From: Rhodopseudomonas sp. BAL398
Lineage (GTDB): Bacteria; Pseudomonadota; Alphaproteobacteria; Rhizobiales; Xanthobacteraceae
NCBI RefSeq assembly: GCF_033001325.1
Contig: NZ_CP133111.1
Coordinates: 1,488,001 to 1,552,000 of the forward strand
DNA length: 64,000 nucleotides
Direction of reading: 5' to 3'
The translations under genes were made by a program, and so were the position numbers. Every line of letters begins with the position of its first letter. Position 1 is the first letter of the stretch. Shown piece after piece: positions 28,432 to 37,689 of the stretch. Under the pieces are notes generated by a model. The model ran no database searches and was not told where the DNA came from. It saw nothing but the letters and a program-made list of their open reading frames with translations.

Positions 28432-29682
28432 ATGAGAGCCATGTTCTCACGACGCCACGCGATGGCTATCGCGCTGGCCGGCGCAGCCTTCGCGTCGCCC
28501 GCTTTGGCCCAAGACAAGACCCAAGACAAGACGCAAGACAAGACCGTCAAGATCGGCGTGCTCAACGACATGTCGAGCCTGTACGCCGATATCGGTGGGC
28601 CGAATTCGGTGGTCGCCGTCAAGATGGCGGTCGAGGATTCCGGCCTATTGAAGAAGGGCTGGACCATCGAGGTGGTCAGCGGCGATCATCAGAACAAGCC
28701 GGATGTCGGCGTCAACATCGCCCGCCAGTGGATCGACGTCGACAAGGTCGACGCCATCGCCGATACGCCGAATTCCGGCGTCGGCCTGGCGATCTCGACG
28801 CTGGTCAAGGAAAAGAACGCGGTGCTGCTGAATTCCGGCGCCGCCACCGCCGACCTCACCGGCAAGGCCTGCAACGCCAACACCGTGTCGTTCACCTACG
28901 ACACCTACATGCTCGCCCACGGCACCGGCGCCGCCCTGACCAAGGCCGGCGGCGACACCTGGTTCTTCCTGACCTCGGACTACGCGTTCGGCCATGCGCT
29001 GGAGCGCGACACCACCGCGGTGATCCTGGCCAATGGTGGCAAGGTGGTGGGCGGCGTCAAGCACCCGATCAACACCGCAGACTTCTCCTCGTTCTTGCTG
29101 CAGGCGCAGTCCTCCAAGGCCAAGGTGATCGGGCTGGCCAATGCCGGCGGCGACACCACCAATGCGATCAAGCAGGCGGCCGAATTCGGTATCGTCCAGG
29201 GCGGCCAGAAGCTCGCGGCGTTGCTGCTGTTCATCAACGACGTGCACTCGCTCGGGCTGAAGACCGCGCAGGGCCTGTCCTTCACCACCTCGTTCTACTG
29301 GGACATGAATGACAGCACCCGCGCCTGGTCGAAGCGCTTCGCCAAATTGACCAACAAGGGCGCGATGCCTTCGATGACCCAGGCCGGCAACTACGCTGCG
29401 GTGCTGCATTATCTCAAGGCCATGGAAGCGCTCGGCGGCAATCCGCATGACGGCGCCAAGGTGGTCGCCAAGATGAAGGAGTTGCCGACCGACGATCCGT
29501 TGTTCGGCAAGGGCACGCTGCGGATCGACGGTCGCAAGATGCATCCGGCCTATCTGTTCGAGGTCAAGAAGCCCTCGGAATCCAAATATCCGTGGGATTA
29601 TTTCAAGCTGGTCGCGACCATCCCGGCCGAGCAGGCCGCGCGCCCGCTGTCCGAAAGCGAATGCCCGCTGGTCAAGAAGTAA
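28432..29682 (+). CDS. ABC transporter substrate-binding protein (branched-chain amino acid type)
   Basis: A 416-residue periplasmic ligand-binding protein of the LivJ-like class (VKIGVLNDMSSLYADIGGPNSV). The signal peptide contains SRRHAM and ends near ALAQ. The twin arginine hints at, but does not prove, Tat export. The mature N-terminus has three tandem QDKT units from a 12-bp DNA repeat. Rhodopseudomonas and Bradyrhizobium carry many such proteins, some for aromatic acids. No permease or ATPase gene is adjacent, so it must share a transporter encoded elsewhere. Confidence 0.88.
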   Translation: MRAMFSRRHAMAIALAGAAFASPALAQDKTQDKTQDKTVKIGVLNDMSSLYADIGGPNSVVAVKMAVEDSGLLKKGWTIEVVSGDHQNKPDVGVNIARQWIDVDKVDAIADTPNSGVGLAISTLVKEKNAVLLNSGAATADLTGKACNANTVSFTYDTYMLAHGTGAALTKAGGDTWFFLTSDYAFGHALERDTTAVILANGGKVVGGVKHPINTADFSSFLLQAQSSKAKVIGLANAGGDTTNAIKQAAEFGIVQGGQKLAALLLFINDVHSLGLKTAQGLSFTTSFYWDMNDSTRAWSKRFAKLTNKGAMPSMTQAGNYAAVLHYLKAMEALGGNPHDGAKVVAKMKELPTDDPLFGKGTLRIDGRKMHPAYLFEVKKPSESKYPWDYFKLVATIPAEQAARPLSESECPLVKK

Positions 29683-29697
29683 GCGCCATTGACGCTG

Positions 29698-31023
29698 TCA
29701 TCGATCAGACGCCGCTTGCGGCGCCTGATCTCTGTTCATCGCCGTGATCGCGCTCGCCGCGATCAGCATCGACAGCGCCAGCAGCGCGCCGGCGAGCAGG
29801 AACGGGGCGCCGGGCAGATGCAGCGGCGCGCCACCGCCGATGAAATACGCAAAGATCATGGTGAACAGAAACGGCCCGATCAGTTGGGCGACGCTGTTGA
29901 CGCTGGTGGTGGCGCCCTGCAGCTTGCCCTGCTGCTCCGGCGATACCAGCCTTGTCATCAGCCCGGAGGTCGCCGGCTTGGCAATGCCCCAAATCGTCAT
30001 CACCGGAATTCCGATCCAGAACAGCGCACCGGTCGGCGCCAGCGCATAGATCAAGAATCCCAGCGCGCCGCCGCCATAGCCGATGATCATGGCGCGGCGC
30101 TCGCCCAGCAGTCGCAATGCCGGGGCGACCGCAAAGCCCTGCACCACCGCGGTACAGACGCCGACGAAGGCCAGCGCCAGCCCGACCGTGGTCTGGTCCC
30201 AGCCATAGCGATAGGTGGTGTAGAGCACGAATACGGCGGGCAGCGCGATATGCGCCACCTCGGTGCAGAACACCACCACCGCCAGCGCCGCCAGCGTGGC
30301 GTTGGAGCGCAGCAGCCTGAGTGCGCCGAGCGGATTGGCGCTCTTCCAGCGAAATCCCGAGCGGCGCTCCTTGGGCAGCGATTCCGGCAGGATCAGAAAT
30401 CCGTATAGCGCGTTGGCCAGGCTTAAGCCCGCCGCGACCCAGAACGGCAGCCGCGGATCTACGCCGCCAAGCAGGCCGCCAATTGCCGGGCCGAAGATGA
30501 AGCCGAGCCCGAACGCCGCGCCGACCTTGCCGAACACCGCGGCGCGTTTTTCCGCCGGCGTCACATCGGCGATATAGGCAAAGGCGGTCGAGATCGACGC
30601 CGAGGTGATGCCGGAAATCACCCGCCCGACAAACAGCCATAACAGCGACGGCGCCAGCGCCATCAGGACGTAGTCGAGCCCGAGCCCGAAATTCGACAGC
30701 AGGATCACCGGGCGACGGCCGAAGCGGTCGCTCAGTCCGCCCAGCACCGGCGAGGCGAAGAACTGCATCAGCGCCCAGGCGGTGCCGAAAATGCCGTAGA
30801 TCCTGGCGGCTTCGGCGGTGTTGTTATTGGCAAAGCTCTCGATCAGCTTCGGCAGGATCGGCAGGATCATGCCGACGCTGAGCATGTCGAGCAGGATGGT
30901 GACGAAGATGAAACCGACCGCGGCGCGGCGCGGCTGCTGCACCGGCGGCGTCGTCATTTCCGCCGTTGCGGGCTGCTCGAAGCTCATCAGATCGCCGAAA
31001 TTGCGCTGCGCCCTGACGTCCAT
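29698..31023 (-). CDS. MFS transporter, TCR/Tet-like drug exporter family
   Basis: About 441 residues and 12 membrane segments. Features typical of TetA-like exporters include FGTAWALMQFFASPVLGGLSDRFGRRPV (the motif A loop GGLSDRFGRRPV after helix 2) and PEQQGKLQGATTS in the second half. The drug or solute is unknown. The start is unresolved: ATG 31023, 30987 or 30957 are all possible, as none has a strong ribosome-binding site. A 28-bp inverted repeat at 29703-29730 at its 3' end may serve as a terminator for both flanking convergent genes. Confidence 0.85.
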   Translation of the reverse strand: MDVRAQRNFGDLMSFEQPATAEMTTPPVQQPRRAAVGFIFVTILLDMLSVGMILPILPKLIESFANNNTAEAARIYGIFGTAWALMQFFASPVLGGLSDRFGRRPVILLSNFGLGLDYVLMALAPSLLWLFVGRVISGITSASISTAFAYIADVTPAEKRAAVFGKVGAAFGLGFIFGPAIGGLLGGVDPRLPFWVAAGLSLANALYGFLILPESLPKERRSGFRWKSANPLGALRLLRSNATLAALAVVVFCTEVAHIALPAVFVLYTTYRYGWDQTTVGLALAFVGVCTAVVQGFAVAPALRLLGERRAMIIGYGGGALGFLIYALAPTGALFWIGIPVMTIWGIAKPATSGLMTRLVSPEQQGKLQGATTSVNSVAQLIGPFLFTMIFAYFIGGGAPLHLPGAPFLLAGALLALSMLIAASAITAMNRDQAPQAASDR

Positions 31024-31138
31024 CGCCAGCGCTTCTTGCGCCGCAAACTAGTGCGTCGCGGTTAGCCCGGCAATTCGAAACAAGACATAGGGCGGAGGCA
31101 ACATAGTAGTGGGATCGGCGAGCCGAGCCACAACCCTG

Positions 31139-31257
31139 GTCATTCCGGGGCGCCAGGCCGCAGGCCGAGCGAACCCGGAATCCTGCCGCGAAGGAAGCTT
31201 TCACCCGCCGCGAGATTCCGCGTTCGCACGAGCTTTGCTCGCGCACCCCGGAATGAC
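31139..31257. repeat. Dispersed palindromic intergenic repeat, type GTCATTCCGGGG
   Basis: 119 bp with inverted ends (GTCATTCCGGGG at 31139-31150, CCCCGGAATGAC at 31246-31257) and an inner inverted pair (GAGCGAACCCGGAATC / GAGATTCCGCGTTCGC). A second copy of the same type lies at 50440-50555. It carries no gene. Confidence 0.85.
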
Positions 31258-31285
31258 GCCTGAAGGAGTAGCCGGGTAACAGGCC

Positions 31286-32674
31286 TCAGCGCGTCGGCCG
31301 CTTGCGCTTGTGGGCGAAGGGGTTGGCCTTTTCGCGCAGCATGATCCGGACCGGCGTGCCGGGCAGATCGAAATAGCTGCGCATGCTGTTAACGAGGTAG
31401 CGCTGATAGGATTCCGGCACCGCGTCGGCGCGCGAGCAGAACACGATGAAGCTCGGCGGCCGCGCCTTGGCCTGCGTCACGTAGTTCAGCTTCAGCCGTC
31501 GGCCCGATACCGCCGGCGGCGGATTGGCTTCGATCGCCTGCTCGAACCAGCGGTTCAGCGTCGCGGTCGGCACCCGCTTATTCCACACCGCATAGGATTC
31601 CTCGATCGCCTTCATCAGCCGATCGATGCCCTCGCCCATCAGCCCGGACACCGCGACGATCGGCACGCCCTTGACCTGCGGCAGCAAATGATCGACGTCG
31701 GTGCGCAATTGCCCGACCAGATTGGCCTGCCGCCCCATCAGATCCCATTTATTGGCCGCCACCACCAGCGCGCGGCCCTCGCGTTCGATCAGATTGGCGA
31801 TCCGCAGATCCTGTTCCTCGAACTTGTTCTGCGAATCCATCATCAGCACGACGACTTCGGCGAAGCGAATGGCGCGCAGCGCGTCGGCGACCGACAGCTT
31901 TTCCAGCTTGGCCTCGATCCGCGAGCGCCGCCGCAGCCCGGCGGTGTCGAAGATGCGGAATTCGCGGCCCTGATAATTGACCTCGACGGAGATCGAATCC
32001 CGCGTGGTGCCGGCCTCGGGGCTGGTCAGCAGCCGCTCCTCGCCGAGCAGATAGTTGATCAGCGTCGACTTGCCGGCATTGGGCCGGCCGACGATCGCCA
32101 CCCGGATCGGGCGCTTGGCCAGTTCCTCTTCGGATTCGATGATGTCGTCGTCATCGAACTCCTCCGCCTCCTCGACCGGCTCCGGCATCAGCGCGCGCAG
32201 CGAATCGTAGAGATCGCTGAGGCCCTCGCCGTGCTCGGCGGAAATCTGGATCGGATCGCCGAGACCCAGCGCGTAGGATTCCATCGCGCCCACCTCGCCG
32301 TGGCGGCCCTCGCTCTTGTTGGCGACCAGGACCACCGGCTTGTTGGCGCGGCGGGCGAAATCGGCGAAGGCGCGGTCGTTTGGGGTCAGGCCGGCACGGG
32401 CGTCGATCACGAACATCAGCGCGTCGGCCAGCGCGATGGCGACCTCGGTCTGTTCCTGCATCCGCGCCGTCAGCGAGCCCTTGGCGCCCTCGTCGAGCCC
32501 CGCGGTGTCAATCAGCGTGAATTCGAGATCACCGAGCTTGCCCTCGCCCTCGCGGCGGTCGCGGGTGACGCCGGGCGTGTCGTCGACCAATGCCAATTTC
32601 TGCCCAACCAGACGGTTGAACAGCGTGGATTTGCCGACATTGGGCCGGCCGATAATCGCAATGGTGAAGGACAT
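31286..32674 (-). CDS. der: Ribosome biogenesis GTPase Der
   Basis: Tandem-domain GTPase needed for 50S subunit maturation. Two G domains each have an intact P-loop (GRPNVGKST at 9-17, GRPNAGKST at 196-204), followed by a KH-like C-terminal domain. The linker between the G domains is acidic ([14 protein letters not shown]). ATG 32674 is chosen ([13 protein letters not shown]); 12 codons further upstream are open but not conserved. Length is 462 residues. Confidence 0.96.
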   Translation of the reverse strand: MSFTIAIIGRPNVGKSTLFNRLVGQKLALVDDTPGVTRDRREGEGKLGDLEFTLIDTAGLDEGAKGSLTARMQEQTEVAIALADALMFVIDARAGLTPNDRAFADFARRANKPVVLVANKSEGRHGEVGAMESYALGLGDPIQISAEHGEGLSDLYDSLRALMPEPVEEAEEFDDDDIIESEEELAKRPIRVAIVGRPNAGKSTLINYLLGEERLLTSPEAGTTRDSISVEVNYQGREFRIFDTAGLRRRSRIEAKLEKLSVADALRAIRFAEVVVLMMDSQNKFEEQDLRIANLIEREGRALVVAANKWDLMGRQANLVGQLRTDVDHLLPQVKGVPIVAVSGLMGEGIDRLMKAIEESYAVWNKRVPTATLNRWFEQAIEANPPPAVSGRRLKLNYVTQAKARPPSFIVFCSRADAVPESYQRYLVNSMRSYFDLPGTPVRIMLREKANPFAHKRKRPTR

Positions 32675-32770
32675 CGGTGATCCCTGCGCCCTAATGCGGC
32701 GCCATGTCAATGTCGGCGCGCGGCAGGACCCGCCCGATCAGCGGGCGGCAAGGCCGGATCTGCGGCCGGA

Positions 32771-33277
32771 TCAGCGCGAGAAGCTGCCGCTGGGCAGTGG
32801 CGCCGGGAATGGCGGCGGCGACGATTGGTCGTCGGCTGGCGCGGCAGATTGCGCCGGCGGCTGCTTCGACGGCTGGGCTGTCGGCGTGGCGGTCTGGCGC
32901 CGCGCCGGCCGCTCCCGCTTCGGCGCCGGCGCGGAACTCGCTGCGGCCGGCTTGTGCCTCACCCGGGCGCGTCGTTGCGGCTTGGGTTGCTCCGGCGGCG
33001 GCGCCGGGGCGGCTTCGGTTGCGCCGGCCGCCGCGGCGTTCTGCTGATCGATCATCTCCTGCTGCGAGCCCTTGTACAGGTCCTTCGGCACGCCCTGCTC
33101 AAGCCCAGGGACGCCCTCGGGAAACACCGGCCTGCGGTCACCCGGCAGCTTCTTCTTGGTGTCGAGAAAATCAAACATGTCGGTCGGATCGAACCCACCC
33201 ATGCTGCCGCACCCGGCCAATGCGCTCGACAGCGCCACCAGCACGGCAAGAGAGATCAAACGTTGGCTAGGGCGCAT
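32771..33277 (-). CDS. Proline-rich putative lipoprotein
   Basis: 168 residues with a lipoprotein signal peptide (lipobox LAGC, Cys23). A short conserved-looking segment follows (GGFDPTDMFDFLDTKKKLPGDRRPVFP, split by Pro/Gly turns), and the rest is Pro/Ala/Arg-rich and probably disordered. It sits between a YfgM-like protein gene and der, the place where bamB is found in many relatives. It could have an outer-membrane assembly role, but it has no visible beta-propeller repeats and is not BamB. Confidence 0.7.
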   Translation of the reverse strand: MRPSQRLISLAVLVALSSALAGCGSMGGFDPTDMFDFLDTKKKLPGDRRPVFPEGVPGLEQGVPKDLYKGSQQEMIDQQNAAAAGATEAAPAPPPEQPKPQRRARVRHKPAAASSAPAPKRERPARRQTATPTAQPSKQPPAQSAAPADDQSSPPPFPAPLPSGSFSR

Positions 33278-33327
33278 GGTCGGTTCTCACTCAACTCTTG
33301 TCGGTCAGATCAGCCAGATGGTGGGCA

Positions 33328-33981
33328 TCAGCTCTTGGCGACAGGCGGCAGCAATGCCTGCAATATTTCGGCCCGGCTGCGCAGGCTGCTCGGTGTCTCG
33401 GCGTCGGTATTGATCAGGTCGAGCCATTTCCGCGTCGCCGCGACATCGTTGGAATGCCACGCCGACAGCGCCAGCATTTCGCGGGCGCTGTGGCGATAGG
33501 TGGCGGTCGGCGCGGCGGCGGGTTCGAGGCGCGGCAGCATGTCGGCATAGCTCGTGGTGTCGAGCAGCAGCCCGGCGGCGCGAAGCACGGCAAGGTCGCG
33601 ATCGGCAGCAGGCACGCTGCGGTCGGCCGCGATCTGGTCATAGAGAGTCACCGCTGCCTTCGGGTCGCTCACCCCGACTTCCGCGGCCTGACGCAGCCGC
33701 GCCAAGGTGCGATATCCGGACGGCGCAGTGGTCGCCAGCTTGGCGAAGGCGGCCGCCGCCTCAGCGTGCTTGTTCTGCTCGGCCAGATCGGCGGCCGCGG
33801 AGAACGACGCGCCAGCTTCGGCGGCCTTCTTGGCCTCGAAATACTGATAGCCGCGCCAGCCACCAACTCCGACGATGATCAGAATCGCGCCGGCGATGAT
33901 CAACAGCGAATAGCGGTCCCACAGCCCCTTGAGCCGTTCGCGACGCAGCTCTTCGTCGACTTCATTAAATAATTCAGACAC
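33328..33981 (-). CDS. YfgM-like membrane-anchored TPR protein
   Basis: 217 residues: a short cytoplasmic segment (SELFNEVDEELRRERLKGLW), one membrane helix (about 21-43) and a periplasmic helical-repeat domain. This is the architecture of YfgM/DUF2133-type proteins, which act with periplasmic chaperones and the BAM-related cluster. The start is taken as GTG 33981, because the family begins at this motif; upstream in-frame codons look like non-coding DNA. Confidence 0.8.
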   Translation of the reverse strand: MSELFNEVDEELRRERLKGLWDRYSLLIIAGAILIIVGVGGWRGYQYFEAKKAAEAGASFSAAADLAEQNKHAEAAAAFAKLATTAPSGYRTLARLRQAAEVGVSDPKAAVTLYDQIAADRSVPAADRDLAVLRAAGLLLDTTSYADMLPRLEPAAAPTATYRHSAREMLALSAWHSNDVAATRKWLDLINTDAETPSSLRSRAEILQALLPPVAKS

Positions 33982-34137
33982 TTGAATTGACCCCGTCCCG
34001 GCTTGGCCGCGTCCCGAATGGGCGGCACCGCGCGCGCGCCCCCGGGCATCGCGGCGGCGATACCTTAGTGATATGGCGACGACAAGGCAAAGCAAGCCCG
34101 ATCAACGCGTTAACCGACGCAATCGCGCCCGCGGCGT

Positions 34138-34974
34138 TCAAGCCTTCGGCGTCGTCTGCGCCTTCATGCCGTAGACGTGCTCGGGCCCCGGAAAGGCGCG
34201 CGAGCGGACCTCGCTGGCATAGTCCTTGATCGCAGCTTCGATGCCGGGGCCGAGATCGCCGAACCGCTTGACGAATTTCGGCGCCCAGGGCGACAGCCCG
34301 AGCATATCCTCCAGCACCAGCACCTGACCGTCGCAGGCGGCGCTGGCGCCGATGCCGATGGTCGGGATTGCGATGTCCTGGGAGATCTTGCGTCCGAGCG
34401 GCTCGGCCACCGCCTCGATCACCACCGAGAACGCGCCGGCCTCGGCGACCGCGCGGGCATCGGCTTCGATCGGCTCCCAGCTGCCCTCCTCGCGGCCCTG
34501 AGCGCGGAACGAGCCCAGGGTGTTGATCGATTGCGGCGTCAGCCCGATATGGCCCATCACCGGCACGCCGCGCTCGGTCAGGAAGCGGATGGTCTCGGCC
34601 ATCTTCACCCCGCCCTCGAGCTTCACCGCCCCGCACAGACTTTCCTTCATGATCCGCACCGCGGCATGAAACGCCTGCTCCTTCGACGCCTCGTAGGAGC
34701 CGAACGGCATGTCGACGACCACCAGCGCGTGCTGCGAGCCGCGCATCACCGCGCGGCCCTGCAGGATCATCATGTCGAGGGTCACCGGCACCGTGGTCTC
34801 GAAGCCGTGCATCACATTGCCGAGCGAATCGCCGACCAGGATGACGTCGCAATAGCGGTCCACCAGCGCGGCAGTATGGGCGTGGTAGGAGGTCAGCATC
34901 ACGATCGGATCGCCACCCTTGCGCGCGCGAATCTCCGGCGCGGTCTTGCGCCTGATGGCGGATTGTACCGACAT
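34138..34974 (-). CDS. panB: 3-methyl-2-oxobutanoate hydroxymethyltransferase
   Basis: First committed enzyme of pantothenate synthesis, making ketopantoate from 2-oxoisovalerate and methylene-tetrahydrofolate. Metal ligands Asp49 (VGDS), Asp88 (VDMP) and Glu120 (KLEGG) and the catalytic Glu187 (VIEAVAE) are visible. The 278-residue length is normal. panC is not adjacent. It is co-oriented with the NnrU gene, whose stop lies 12 bp downstream. Confidence 0.95.
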   Translation of the reverse strand: MSVQSAIRRKTAPEIRARKGGDPIVMLTSYHAHTAALVDRYCDVILVGDSLGNVMHGFETTVPVTLDMMILQGRAVMRGSQHALVVVDMPFGSYEASKEQAFHAAVRIMKESLCGAVKLEGGVKMAETIRFLTERGVPVMGHIGLTPQSINTLGSFRAQGREEGSWEPIEADARAVAEAGAFSVVIEAVAEPLGRKISQDIAIPTIGIGASAACDGQVLVLEDMLGLSPWAPKFVKRFGDLGPGIEAAIKDYASEVRSRAFPGPEHVYGMKAQTTPKA

Positions 34975-34986
34975 TTTTGCTCTTCC

Positions 34987-35571
34987 TTAGTTGCCGAACA
35001 CAGAGACGCCGATCACCATCGGGTGGAACACGAAGGCGAGCGCGGCATAGACCACGATGCCGAGCACCACGGCGATCACATCGTTCTTGACGCCGCCCAC
35101 CGGGATCGGCGGGCCGCCGGGATCGGCACGGCGCTTCAACGAGATCCGGTCAAACACCGCCCAGCCGAGAAACGAGCCGAACAGGATGATCGAACCGAGG
35201 TCGCCATTGGCCAACAGATGCGCCGCTGCCCACAATTTGACCGCGGTGATCATCGGGTGCTTGACCGCCCGGTAGATCCGGCCGCGGCTATAGGCCGCCA
35301 CCAGCAGGATCGCCGCCGGCAGCATCAGCGCCGCGGTGACATGCTTGGTCCATTTCGGCGGATACCAGAGGTCGATCATCCCGGCCGAGCGGTATTCGGC
35401 AAAGCCGTAGGCGATCAGCACGATGCCGCCTAGCGCCAGCAGCGCGTAACCGATCTTGTAGACCGCCTCGCCGCCGATGCCGATCAAGCGGGCGCGCAGA
35501 TCCCGCCGCGTGGTCACGACATGGGGGCCGATGAACAGCACCAGGCCGAGGATCATCACCACAAGTCCCAT
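34987..35571 (-). CDS. NnrU family membrane protein
   Basis: 194 residues with about five or six membrane helices and the family motif KHPMITAVKLWAAAHLLANGD. NnrU-type proteins are named from a denitrification locus (nnrS/nnrU), and related MAPEG-like/isoprenylcysteine methyltransferase-like proteins occur widely; its role here is unknown and no nitric oxide genes are nearby. I chose ATG 35571 (MGLVVMILGL), preceded by a GGGGG run; the longer frame upstream is rejected. panB starts 12 bp downstream of the opposite end, likely an operon. Confidence 0.85.
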   Translation of the reverse strand: MGLVVMILGLVLFIGPHVVTTRRDLRARLIGIGGEAVYKIGYALLALGGIVLIAYGFAEYRSAGMIDLWYPPKWTKHVTAALMLPAAILLVAAYSRGRIYRAVKHPMITAVKLWAAAHLLANGDLGSIILFGSFLGWAVFDRISLKRRADPGGPPIPVGGVKNDVIAVVLGIVVYAALAFVFHPMVIGVSVFGN

Positions 35572-36056
35572 CACGCTACCCCCTGTATGGACGCACATTG
35601 CGGCTTCGGCGCCGGTGACATGCATTCTGGTCCGCGCCGTCGCGCCCGCCAAAGCGCAGCGGGCATCAGCTTGGAACGGCTTCGGGTATCATTTTTTGTG
35701 GGACGGACGCAATGCCGCGGGGAAGACGCGGCAAACCACGGCTGCGGCCGAGGTCGACCAACCCACGCCGGACGCGCCGCCGACCTGGGCGGTCAGGTCG
35801 CTGCGCGCGGCGCCGGCATGCCGTCACAGTCTGAATGTCGTCGAAGAAAAGCAGCGTCACCGTGGTTCGGTCGGCGGGGCCCCCCAGGGTGCCGACCTAA
35901 CTGATCTGACCGCGGGCCGCATTGCGCTGCCGGGGCGAGCGATGATGACCAAGGATAAGATGCGCCGCGGCGGCCAGCCCGGCACGGCCCGATCTGGATC
36001 GCATGCGATCGGGGAACTCTACGCGAACGCCGCCTCCTTCGACGGATCCGGCGCAA
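35572..36056. other. Intergenic region without supported gene (485 bp)
   Basis: Several open frames exist, but none has a family signature, a good ribosome-binding site or protein-like composition. The stretch TATCATTTTTTGTGGGAC near 35688 is the only obvious A/T-rich element. I see nothing else definable. Confidence 0.5.
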
Positions 36057-36323
36057 TCAGTTCGAGGCCATCCAGGCTCGCGCCTCGCGCTGCGCCCTGG
36101 CGATGTCGTCGGCCGACATCAGCTCGGCGATCTCGCGACGCAGCGCGATGGCGTCGACGCGGCCCTTCAGCGCCGCGAGATTGAACCATTTGTGCGCCGC
36201 CACCAGATCGACCGGCGCGCTGCGACCCGACGCGAACAACATGCCGAGGTCGAATAGCAGGTCGGGGCTGGCGCCGGCTTCCACCCGCATCGCGGTATCG
36301 AGATTGAAGTGACCCTGAAACAT
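36057..36323 (-). CDS. Small Sel1-repeat-like protein
   Basis: 88 residues. The core DLLFDLGMLFASGR ... VDLVAAHKWFNLAALKG matches one Sel1-type helical repeat, a protein-interaction fold, followed by a charged helix (AQREARAWM). Homologues of this size are familiar in Rhizobiales, with no defined partner. The ATG at 36323 is placed 4 bases after a strong GGAGGG; an ATG four codons earlier overlaps that site and is less likely. Confidence 0.75.
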   Translation of the reverse strand: MFQGHFNLDTAMRVEAGASPDLLFDLGMLFASGRSAPVDLVAAHKWFNLAALKGRVDAIALRREIAELMSADDIARAQREARAWMASN

Positions 36324-36982
36324 CGTACCCTCCATCTGCGGCCGGCTCGGTTCCGAGCGAGGCTCCTGTCCAACCGTTCAACACATCCCACCGCCGTAAC
36401 CCGGCGCGTTGGGATCATCATGTCGTTCAAATTTGAAGAGCTGTTTAAGTATCGCGATGAATCGAATCTGAACGCGGCACGCCGATGACCGGTCGGAAAA
36501 CGCCAAAACCGTTGTGCCGCAGCGATTCCTGCGCCATCTCCAGAGCTTGTTTACCCTCGGTTTTGGGGAAACGATAACCAACGCGGTCGATGCCGCCGGC
36601 GGCGACCGTGGCGCGCGGAAGCCGGCATCGCTGCCAAGTCCAGGGATGGGAAGGGTTTGATTTCGGGGCCCGGCATACTAAGCGGGGCAAAAAACGAGGG
36701 CGTCGGCGAACACGTCAGGGCCAGATCTCACCCAGCGGTGAGCGCCGGTGAAACTGCGGACGCGAGGTCCACATCGTAAGAAGAAAGACCGTTCCTTCTA
36801 CCGGTCCGGCTCAACCAGGGTCACCCCTGTCGAAACTTCGATCCGGCCGCCTGACCTGATGTCTCGCCGACACCCTCTGTCGTCGACCAAAGCCTCCCCG
36901 CCATCCGCTTCGCAAAGCAAACCGTCCTGAGGGCTCTCGTGACGTCGCCGGCATCGACCTGCCGGCAAACTCGTTGTGGCAG
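36324..36982. other. Intergenic region without supported gene (659 bp)
   Basis: Open frames on both strands are short and non-repetitive, with no recognised family. A plus-strand frame at 36748-36930 is basic and Ser/Pro-rich but lacks any ribosome-binding site I would trust. The region could hold a non-coding RNA; nothing is provable by eye. Confidence 0.45.
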
Positions 36983-37126
36983 TTACTTCTTCTTGGCAGC
37001 CTTCGCCTTCTTGGCGACCTTCTTGGTCTTCTTCGCGGTCTTCTTCACGGCGCTCTTCGAAACCTTCTTCACTGCCTTCTTCGGCGCCTTCGTTGCCTTC
37101 TTCGCGGTCTTAGCTTTCTTGGCCAT
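36983..37126 (-). CDS. 47-residue Lys/Ala-rich histone-H1-like peptide
   Basis: The peptide starts MAKKAKTAKKATKAPKK and ends AKAAKKK. It is about 45% lysine, with PKKAVKK and AKKTKK repeats, like the tails of eukaryotic histone H1 and bacterial Hc1/AlgP-type DNA-binding peptides. A consensus AGGAGG lies 6 bases before the ATG. It should bind nucleic acid nonspecifically, presumably in the nucleoid. There are no acidic residues. It stands alone in a gene-poor stretch. The strong ribosome-binding site and Lys-codon bias (AAG) argue that it is a real gene. Confidence 0.75.
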   Translation of the reverse strand: MAKKAKTAKKATKAPKKAVKKVSKSAVKKTAKKTKKVAKKAKAAKKK

Positions 37127-37689
37127 GTTGCCCTCCTGGATAAGTGAGATGGCTTAAACGCTGCGTGCACTCGGGAATCGAAATGCACTACATTCCGAAT
37201 ACACCAACACATTGAAAAAAACAGTGTCCCGCTTAAGGAAGTGTTGATGACGCTATGTCGCCGCGCGCACCTCGCGCGTGTTCGTAGCAGCGGGACGCAT
37301 CGGCGACCCGATGCAAATTGTCCGCGAAAACACTACGTCGGCGATTGTCAAGATTGCATAAAACCCTTTAACGGCAGGCATTTCTGTATTTCTAACTACC
37401 AACGAACAATGCACATCGAGCCCAAGCCCGACTCACCATGCCGAGCAGCAAAGCGCGGGCGCGGACTCTGAGTCGGGAATTTTGGCAATGAAAAAATTTT
37501 CGTGCCGATGGGGTTGGCGTCGCATCAAGCCTCGCCTAGGCGCAGTTTTGAAGCGAATCGGAAATGCTGATTCGCGATGCGGCGGGCCAGGCGCGGTCGT
37601 CCGCTAGGCGCGCGACGCGATCGAAACCGCCCCCACCGCACCGGTGGAACGCCCGCGCCGCGCCGGAAATCCGGCGCCGCGCGCCGCCT
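37127..37689. other. Intergenic region upstream of the histone-like gene (563 bp)
   Basis: No supported gene. The part 37180-37520 is less GC-rich than its surroundings, with runs such as TTGAAAAAAACAG and TGAAAAAATTTTCG. A 7-bp stem (GCGCCGG / CCGGCGC, 37660-37677) sits just past the gatB stop and may terminate gatB. Confidence 0.45.

Noticed and set aside
29703-29730. Inverted repeat at the MFS 3' end as an independent terminator
   Set aside because: It lies inside the coding end and lacks a T tract, so it is only mentioned with the MFS gene.
36748-36930. 60-codon basic open frame
   Set aside because: No convincing ribosome-binding site and no family resemblance; composition fits chance.
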